This document shows positions 57,019-64,000 of a stretch of DNA of 64,000 bases, piece by piece (within the stretch, counting starts at the first letter, position 1; every line of letters begins with the position of its first letter). A program made the translations under genes and the position numbers. The notes under the pieces were generated by a model, which made no database searches, was not told where the DNA came from, and saw nothing but the letters and a program-made list of their open reading frames with translations. This stretch comes from Prostheceraeus crozeri. Taxonomy: Eukaryota; Platyhelminthes; Polycladida; Euryleptidae. Location of the stretch: NCBI GenBank assembly GCA_907163375.1, contig CAJQUW010016937.1, positions 62,001 through 126,000 of the forward strand, in the 5' to 3' direction.

Positions 57019-59699
57019 ACATAGAATGCTACATTGATGATATCATCCACAAGCCAGCAGCCATATCCTGCTATGAAGTATGGCATGACCACTTTAGGAA
57101 TAGACAAAACAAAATGCATACTTGGCAAGGTGAAGATTGTATTTCAAAATTTCTAGAATTTCTCGATAAAGCTGCTAAATTTCAACAATCATATGATTCC
57201 CAATTGCAGCGTAAGTCACTACATATGTCAGATGAAGACAAACAGAAATTTGAAAGTTGCACATCGTGCCCTAAATGTCATAAAACGTTTGATGACGATA
57301 AAATTAAGAAAGTGCTTGATCATGATCACATCACTGGTAAATTTAGAAACGCACTCTGCTCCAAATGTAACTTTTCACTTAGGTTGAGACGTCGTGTACT
57401 ACCCGTCATTTTCCATAACTTTAAGGGCTATGACAGTCATATGCTCATAAAAGGAGGGTTCAGCCAGATGAAATCGTGGCAGTTTAATGTAATAGCGCAA
57501 ACGAGAGAAAAATTCATGGCAATGACAGCAAAAGTACCAGTAGATAAAACTAAAGAAAATAAGACAGTCTTCTTCGAAATAAAATTTTTAGATTCATTCC
57601 AATTCATGTCAGCGTCACTAGCTTCTCTCGTTCATAATCTCAAGTTTTTTCCCCATAGTCAAACTTTGAAGAAACACTATCCAAACTTAACGGATGTAAT
57701 AATCACTCGCAAAGGAGTCTTTCCTTATGCGTATTTTAGCTCAATGTCTAAACTAAATGAAACAACCCTTCCTTCCATTGACAAATTCCAAAACGATTTG
57801 ACGGGTCAAGATTGTCCAGTAGAGGACTATGAACATGCTCAAGAGGCATGGTTAAAATTTGATTGTAAAACGTTTGGCGATTATATGATCGCTTACTTAG
57901 AATTAGATGTCATTTTGCTGGCTGATGTCTTTCAGGAATTTCGGCGAGTGGCATTAGAAGAAGACAAATTAGATCCTGTCCACTTTGTCAGTCTACCAGC
58001 CATGTCCTTTAAATCAGCCTTTAAAATGACTGGTGAGACCATCCATCTCTTACAAGACCCGGAGATGTATAACATATTTGAGCGCGGAATACGCGGTGGT
58101 CTCACATTTGTGAATAAACATCACATAAAATCTAAAACAGTAGGTAATGATCATATCCACCTAAAATACTATGACCAAAATAATTTATATGGCAGTTCAC
58201 TGTCTAAACCACTACCTCATTCCGAGTTTAGTTGGTTAAATCAAGATGAGCTTGCGTATTACTCCAACCCTTCAAACATTCTGAACATTCCAGATGAAGG
58301 TGATTGGGGATATTATTTTGAAGTGGATTTGATTTATCCAAATAGTATTAAAAATAAAACTGCTGATTTCCCACTCGCACCTGAATCTGGTGAAGTGACT
58401 GAAGATATGTTTTCACCATTCATGTCACAATTTCATAATAACTTAACAGAGTGTGGACAGCCAAGGTACAAACCATGCCGCAAACTTTTACTCACCCAAT
58501 ATGATAAGAAAAATTATCTCGTACACTTCTGCATACTAAAATTCTATTTAGAAATGGGCATGCTTCTAAAGTCAGTTCACCGCATTATCAAATTTAGACA
58601 GAAAGCCTTCCTCAAACCCTACATAGATAGTAACAGTCAAAAACGTGCACTCGCCCAAAATAATTTTGAAAAGGATTTTTATAAATATAAGAATAACAGT
58701 CTTTTCGGAAAGACCATGGAGAATGTTAGAAAACGTATGAACTACAAACTAGTCGTTGATGAACAAAAATATCACAAATTGACCTCATCACCTCTTTTCA
58801 TTGATAGAGACATTATCTATGAGGACCTTGTAGGTGTTAAAATGATGAAATCTGAAGTTGAGTTGTGTAAGCCCATCTATATTGGCCAAGCTGTACTAGA
58901 TTACTCTAAGCTTGAAATGTACCGACTCTTTTATAAAATACTAAAACCATGTCCTCTCGTAAAAGAGGTTCGTTTGTTGGGTGGTACACAGATAGTTTCT
59001 TCTTAGGTATTACCACTCAAAAAGATCTAAATTTTAATGAAGTAGCTAAGTCATTAGAAAAATATTTCGACACATCTAACTACAATCCCACTCATCCACT
59101 CTATTCCATACAGAATAAAGCCAAACTTGGTTGTTTTAAGGATGAAACAGCAGGAAAGGAAATAGATGAAATGATTCTCCTCCGTCCTAAAATGTATTCC
59201 ATGAAATTAAAAGAATGTGCAGATAGTATTAAGCGTGCTAAAGGTATATCAAAATCCATTGTTCACAAAATGAAACATCGGTCCTACAAGGCCTATAAAA
59301 ATAAAACTATAACGTTTGTCAATATGACAATCTTAAAATCTCAAGTTCATACTGTGAAAACGCACACGTTCAAGAAACGAGCGCTTTCAGCATGGGAGGA
59401 TAAGAGGTGTTGGATAGGACATAACACATCTCTTCCACATGGACATCCTGACACAAACATACCTCCACCCAAAAGAATAAAACTCACGCTACCACATTCA
59501 GGAGATGTATTGACATAATCAACTTTAACTCAGTATTTTAATGTTGCTTTTTGTAGATATACATGGTTGTTTTATGTATCGCATGAGATCGTTTCTTCCT
59601 TGTGAATATATGCCTACAGTCAGCTCATTCCCCCTATATCTGTGAAAAGACTTTTTCATACACATTTTTATTTCAATAAACATATCACAATGACTTCAC

Positions 59700-59995
59700 T
59701 TTGTTTTCCGAAACACTTAAGTTACGAGGGATTTAGTATCTTTCACATCGATGCACTCTTGTAAACCATTGGTAATTTTGATAGCAATAGAGGGTATAGT
59801 TTGTTTGACGACGTGGTGATAGAAAATAGATTCAAACATCTTCCCGACTATTCCATATGAAGCGTCTTTATCATGAATGAAATCGCGTAAAATGTATTCT
59901 TTTTCTCACCAACAGAAATAGGTAGATTCAAACCACTTTGGGGCGATCATATCTTTTTCAAATGACTGTGGAACATTGATTTCCATGATGAAGAC
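59700..59995 (-). pseudogene. Capsid-like gene remnant beside the right polymerase
   Basis: The - strand matches the gene end at 1-278 (VGEKKEYILRDF, then AIKITNGL). Its 5' part is different or shortened, starting at an ATG near 59,992 with MEINVPQSFEKDMIAPKWFE. It is a damaged relic of the gene that converges on the polymerase. The minisatellite begins about 25 bases upstream of its ATG. Confidence 0.45.
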
Positions 59996-60021
59996 TTAAA
60001 CAGTTAGATTCGATGACGAAC

Positions 60022-63000
60022 AAGATTTACTAGTTTGCAAGTTAAACTAAGCGTTATATTATTTGTAAATGAAAGATATAGTTTCAACAGTTTGTCGATT
60101 AAAAATAAAGTTTCAACAGTGTGTACGTTAGAAATAAAGTTTTATCTGTTTGTAAAATGAGATTGTAGGATTTACTAGTTTGCAAGTTAGACTAAGCGTT
60201 CTACTATTTGTAAACGAAAGACATAGTTTCAACAGTTTACAGATTAAAAATAAAGTTTCAACAGTGTGTACGTTAGAAATAAAGTTTTATTCGTTTGTGC
60301 GTTAGAAATAAAGTTTCAACCGTTTACAAGTTAAAAATAAAGTGTCAATAGTGTGTATGTTAAGAATAAAGTTCTATCTGTTTATATGTTAGAAATAAAA
60401 ATGAAGGTTCACCAGTTTACAAGTTAAGAATAAAGTGTCATCTGCTTGTATGTCAGAAATGAAATAAAGTTTCACCAGTTTAAAAGTTAAAAACAAAGTT
60501 TCAATAATGTGTACGTTAGAAACAAAGTTTCAACCGTTTACAAGTTAAAATTAAAGTTTCAATAGTTTACAAGTTAAGAATAAAGTTCTATTTGTTTATA
60601 TGCTAGAAATAAAAATGAAGGTTCACCAGTTTACAAGTTAAGAATAAAGTTTCATCTGCTTGTATGTCAGAAATGAAATAAAGTTTCACCAGTTTAAAAG
60701 TTAAAAATAAAGTTTCGATAATGTGTACGTTAATAACAAAGTTTCAACCATTTACAAGTTAAAATTAAAGTTTCAATAGTTTACAAGTTAAGAATAAAGT
60801 TTCAATAGTGTGTATGTTAAGAATGAAGTTTTATCAGCTTGTATGTTAGAAATAAAATGAAGTTTCACCAGTTTACAAGTTAAGAATAAATTTTATATGC
60901 TTGTATGTTAGAAATGAAATAAAGTTTCAGCGTCTACAAGTTCAAAAATTAAGTTTCAATAGTGTGTACGTTAGAAATAAAGTTTCAATAGTGTGTATGT
61001 TAAGAATAAAGTTTTATCTGTTTGTATGTTAGAAATAAAATGAAGTTTCATCAGTTTACAAGTTAAGAATAAAGTTTTATCTGTTTGTATGTTAGAAATA
61101 AAACAAAGTTTCAACCGTTAACAAGTTAAAAATAAAGTTTCAATAGTTTGCAAGTTAAAACTAATGTTTCAATAGTGCGTATGTTAAGAATGAAGTTTTA
61201 TCAGCTTCTATGTTAGAAATAAAATGAAGTTTCACCAGTTTACAAATTAAAAATAAAGTTTCAATAGTGTGTACGTTAGAAATAAAGTTTCAACCGTTTA
61301 CAAGTTAAAAATAAAGTTTCAACAGTGTCTACGTTAGAAATAAAGTTTTATCTATTTGTAAAATGAGATTGTAGGATTTACTAGTTTGCAAGTTAGACTA
61401 AGCGTTCTACTAATTGTAAACGAAAGATATAGTTTCAACAGTTTACAGATTAAAAATAAAGTTTCAACAGTGTGTACGTTAGAAATAAAGTTTTATTCGT
61501 TTGTGCGTTAGAAATAAAGTTTCAACCGTTTACAAGTTAAAAATAAAGTGTCAATAGTGTGTATGTTAAGAATAAAGTTCTATCTGTTTATATGTTAGAA
61601 ATAAAAATGAAGGTTCACCAGTTTACAAGTTAAGAATAAAGTGTCATCTGCTTGTATGTCAGAAATGAAATAAAGTTTCACCAGTTTAAAAGTTAAAAAC
61701 AAAGTTTCAATAATGTGTACGTTAGAAACAAAGTTTCAACCGTTTACAAGTTAAAATTAAGTTTCAATAGTGTGTACGTTAGAAATAAAGTTTCAATAGT
61801 GTGTATGTTAAGAATAAAGTTTTATCTGTTTGTATGTTAGAAATAAAATGAAGTTTCATCAGTTTACAAGTTAAGAATATAGTTTTATCTGTTTGTATGT
61901 TAGAAATAAAACAAAGTTTCAACCGTTAACAAGTTAAAAATAAAGTTTCAATAGTTTGCAAGTTAAAACTAATGTTTCAATAGTGCGTATGTTAAGAATG
62001 AAGTTTTATCAGCTTCTATGTTAGAAATAAAATGAAGTTTCACCAGTTTACAAATTAAAAATAAAGTTTCAATAGTGTGTACGTTAGAAATAAAGTTTCA
62101 ACCGTTTACAAGTTAAAAATAAAGTTTCAACAGTGTCTACGTTAGAAATAAAGTTTTATCTGTTTGTAAAGTACGATCGTAGGATTTACTAGTTTGCAAG
62201 TTAGACTCAACATTCTACTAGTTGTAAATGAAAAATATCGTTTCAACCGTTTACAGATTAAAATAAAGTTTCAATAGTGTTTATGTTAAAAATAAAGTTT
62301 AAGCTGTTTGTGTATTAGAAATAGAATATAGTTTCAACAGTTTGTCGATTAAAAATGAAGTTTCAACAGTGTGTACGTTAGAAATAAAGTTTTATCTATT
62401 TGTAAAATGAGATTGTAGGATTTACTAGTTTGCAAGTTAGACTAAGCGTTCTACTATTTGTAAACGAAAGATATAGTTTCAACAGTTTACAGATTAAAAA
62501 TAAAGTTTCAACAGTGTGTACGTTAGAAATAAAGTTTTATTCGTTTGTGCGTTAGAAATAAAGTTTCAACCGTTTACAAGTTAAAAATAAAGTGTCAATA
62601 GTGTGTATGTTAAGAATAAAGTTCTATCTGTTTATATGTTAGAAATAAAAATGAAGGCTCACCAGTTTACAAGTTAAGAATAAAGTGTCATCTGCTTGTA
62701 TGTCAGAAATGAAATAAAGTTTCACCAGTTTAAAAGTTAAAAACAAAGTTTCAATAATGTGTACGTTAGAAACAAAGTTTCAACCGTTTACAAGTTAAAA
62801 TTAAAGTTTCAATAGTTTACAAGTTAAGAATAAAGTTCTATCTGTTTATATGTTAGAAATAAAAATGAAGGTTCACCAGTTTACAAGTTAAGAATAAAGT
62901 TTCATCTGCTTGCATGTCAGAAATGAAATAAAGTTTCACCAGTTTAAAAGTTAAAAATAAAGTTTCGATAATGTGTACGTTAATAACAAAGTTTCAACCG

Positions 63001-64000
63001 TTTACAAGTTAAAATTAAAATTTCAATAGTTTACAAGTTAAGAATAAAGTTTCAATAGTGTGTATGTTAAGAATAAATTTTATCTGTTTATATGTTAGAA
63101 ATAAAATGAAGTTTCACCAGTTTACAAGTTAAGAATAAATTTTATCTGTTTGTATGTTAGAAATGAAATAAAGTTTCAGCCGTTAACAAGTTAAAAATTA
63201 AGTTTCAACAGTGTGTACGTTAGAAATAAAGTTTCAATAGTGTGTATGTTAAGAATAAAGTTTTATCTGTTTGTATGTTAGAAATAAAATGGAGTTTCAT
63301 AAGTTTACAAGTTAAGAATAAATTTTATTTGCTTGTATGTTAGAAATAAAACAAAGTTTCAACCGTTAACAAGTTAAAAATAAAGTTTCAATATTTTGCA
63401 AGTTAAAACTAATGTTTCAATAGTGCGTATGTTAAGAATAAAGTACTATCTGTTTGTATGTTAGAAATAAAATGAAGCTTCACCAGTTTACAAGTTAAGA
63501 ATAAAGTTTTATCAGCTTGTATATTAGAAATAAAATGAAGTTTCACCAGTTTACAAATTAAAAATAAAGTTTCAATAGTGTGTACGTTAGAAATAAAGTT
63601 TCAACCGTTTACAAGTTGAAAATAAAGTTTCAACAGTGTCTACGTTAGAAATAAAGTTTTATCTGTTTGTAAAGTACGATCGTAGGATTTACTAGTTTGC
63701 AAGTTAGACTCAACATTCTACTAGTTGTAAATGAAAAATATCGTTTCAACCGTTTACAGATTAAAATAAAGTTTCAATAGTGTGTACGTTAGAAATAAAT
63801 GAAAGTAAGAACTTCATCGTATGAGTATTCAAAGCATGTTTTGTAAATCTAATGTGTGTAGTACTGACATGATAGAATCGCGTTAGAAATAAAGTTTCAG
63901 CCGTTTACAAGTTAAAAATAGAGTTTCAACAGTGTGTACGTTAGAAATAAAGTTTTAGCTGTTTATATGTTAGAAACAAAATAAAGTTTCAACCGTTTAC
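60022..64000. repeat. AT-rich minisatellite with higher-order structure, runs off the window
   Basis: About 4 kb made of related subunits of 25-30 bases: GTTTACAAGTTAAAAATAAAG, TTTCAACAGTGTGTACGTTAG and AAATAAAGTTTTATCTGTTTG with TATGTTAG. A rarer marker, GATTTACTAGTTTGCAAGTT, followed by AGACTAAGCGTTCTACTA, occurs near 60,027, 60,175, 61,376, 62,185, 62,418 and 63,686. Blocks of several hundred bases between markers are nearly identical (for example 60,230-60,560, 61,440-61,760 and 62,470-62,800), so the array grew by duplicating long composite blocks. It contains AATAAA more than a hundred times. Confidence 0.93.

Larger units (their letters stand above)
52682..59518 (+). pseudogene. Protein-primed family-B DNA polymerase, right copy (fossil, split by a LINE)
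   Basis: Same gene as at 458-4,270. Left of the LINE are two C2H2 fingers (CADC...H, CDLC...H), the CFKYAVLSILHY domain and CDRC...H, reaching the exonuclease motif YADI. Right of the LINE are CPKC and DHDHITGKFRNALCSKC (endonuclease VII-like, about 57,270-57,390), HNFKGYDSHM (exonuclease II), YLELDVILLADVF (exonuclease III, about 57,895), YYDQNNLYG (palm motif A, about 58,170) and NNSLFGKTMENVRKRM (motif B, about 58,695). The C-terminus is basic. In such elements the enzyme copies linear DNA from a protein primer. Apart from the LINE it is only lightly damaged, with one or two breaks. Confidence 0.85.
51440..60000. mobile_element. Polinton/adintovirus-like element, right copy (fossil, with LINE insertion)
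   Basis: An inverted relative of the element at the left edge. Order: a small gene on - (51,440-51,637), a small acidic gene on - (51,782-52,300), a divergent promoter, the polymerase on + (52,682-59,518) and a damaged capsid-like gene end on - (59,700-59,995). A LINE of 3.0 kb lies inside the polymerase. Excluding the LINE, the shared core is about 5.1 kb, the same length as in the left copy, and differs from it by a few percent by eye, so both are young. It is broken, with about three or four breaks besides the LINE. No integrase, ATPase, protease or hexon is seen. Its right side passes into the minisatellite at 60 kb. Confidence 0.65.

Noticed and set aside
51655-60070. Terminal repeats of the right virus-like copy formed by the TTTACAAGTTA motif on both sides
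   Set aside because: The two occurrences are in direct orientation, short, and sit immediately upstream of genes, so an upstream control motif fits better than element ends.
60022-64000. CRISPR-like look of short regular repeats
   Set aside because: There are no unique spacers of constant size, subunits are variable and AT-rich, and the context is eukaryotic; it is a minisatellite.
1-64000. tRNA, rRNA or other structured RNA genes
   Set aside because: None was recognised by eye on either strand; a covariance-model search could not be run.

Overview
This is a eukaryotic window, almost certainly from an invertebrate animal. It is AT-rich, has GT-AG introns, and carries the last coding exon of a metazoan ILVBL/HACL2-type gene. 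It also holds animal-type hAT, pogo, piggyBac-like and CR1/L2-type LINE elements and two copies of a Polinton/adintovirus-like element. I cannot name the species. Host coding sequence is very scarce; most of the window is mobile DNA.

Layout. 1-8.7 kb: a virus-like (Polinton/adintovirus-type) fossil with a family-B DNA polymerase, the 3' end of a possible capsid gene and small accessory genes. 8.7-13.2 kb: probable host DNA with one clear host exon (ILVBL-like, 10,630-10,818). 13,256-45,606: one stack of nested DNA transposons. The outermost is a hAT element with an 8-bp target duplication. A pogo/Tigger element (15,596-18,523, TA duplication) and a piggyBac-like element (18,542-45,267, ATAA duplication) both sit in the last codons of the hAT transposase. 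The piggyBac-like element is itself cut by an 11-kb element with CGGTCGCC-rich ends (21,657-32,708), a 6.7-kb foldback palindrome with a 9-bp duplication (33,091-39,834), and a 4-kb element with CCCAGTAAACA ends (40,376-44,409). Removing each insert plus one copy of its duplication restores conserved transposase sequence at the pogo, ATAA, foldback and CGGTCGCC junctions.

45.7-50.3 kb: a 324-bp tandem repeat split by a 3.25-kb element (46,092-49,345). 50.6-51.4 kb: two diverged copies of an unknown, possibly exonic, Cys-rich segment. 51.4-60 kb: a second Polinton/adintovirus-like copy, inverted relative to the first and interrupted by a LINE (54,001-57,018). 60.0-64.0 kb: an AT-rich minisatellite that runs off the window and seems to have grown from a motif found upstream of genes in the virus-like elements.

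Functionally the window is a record of transposition rather than a set of cooperating genes. Only the pogo transposase and the LINE ORF look fully open. The hAT and piggyBac-like transposases are split by younger insertions. The virus-like copies are fossils that differ by only a few percent, so they are young.
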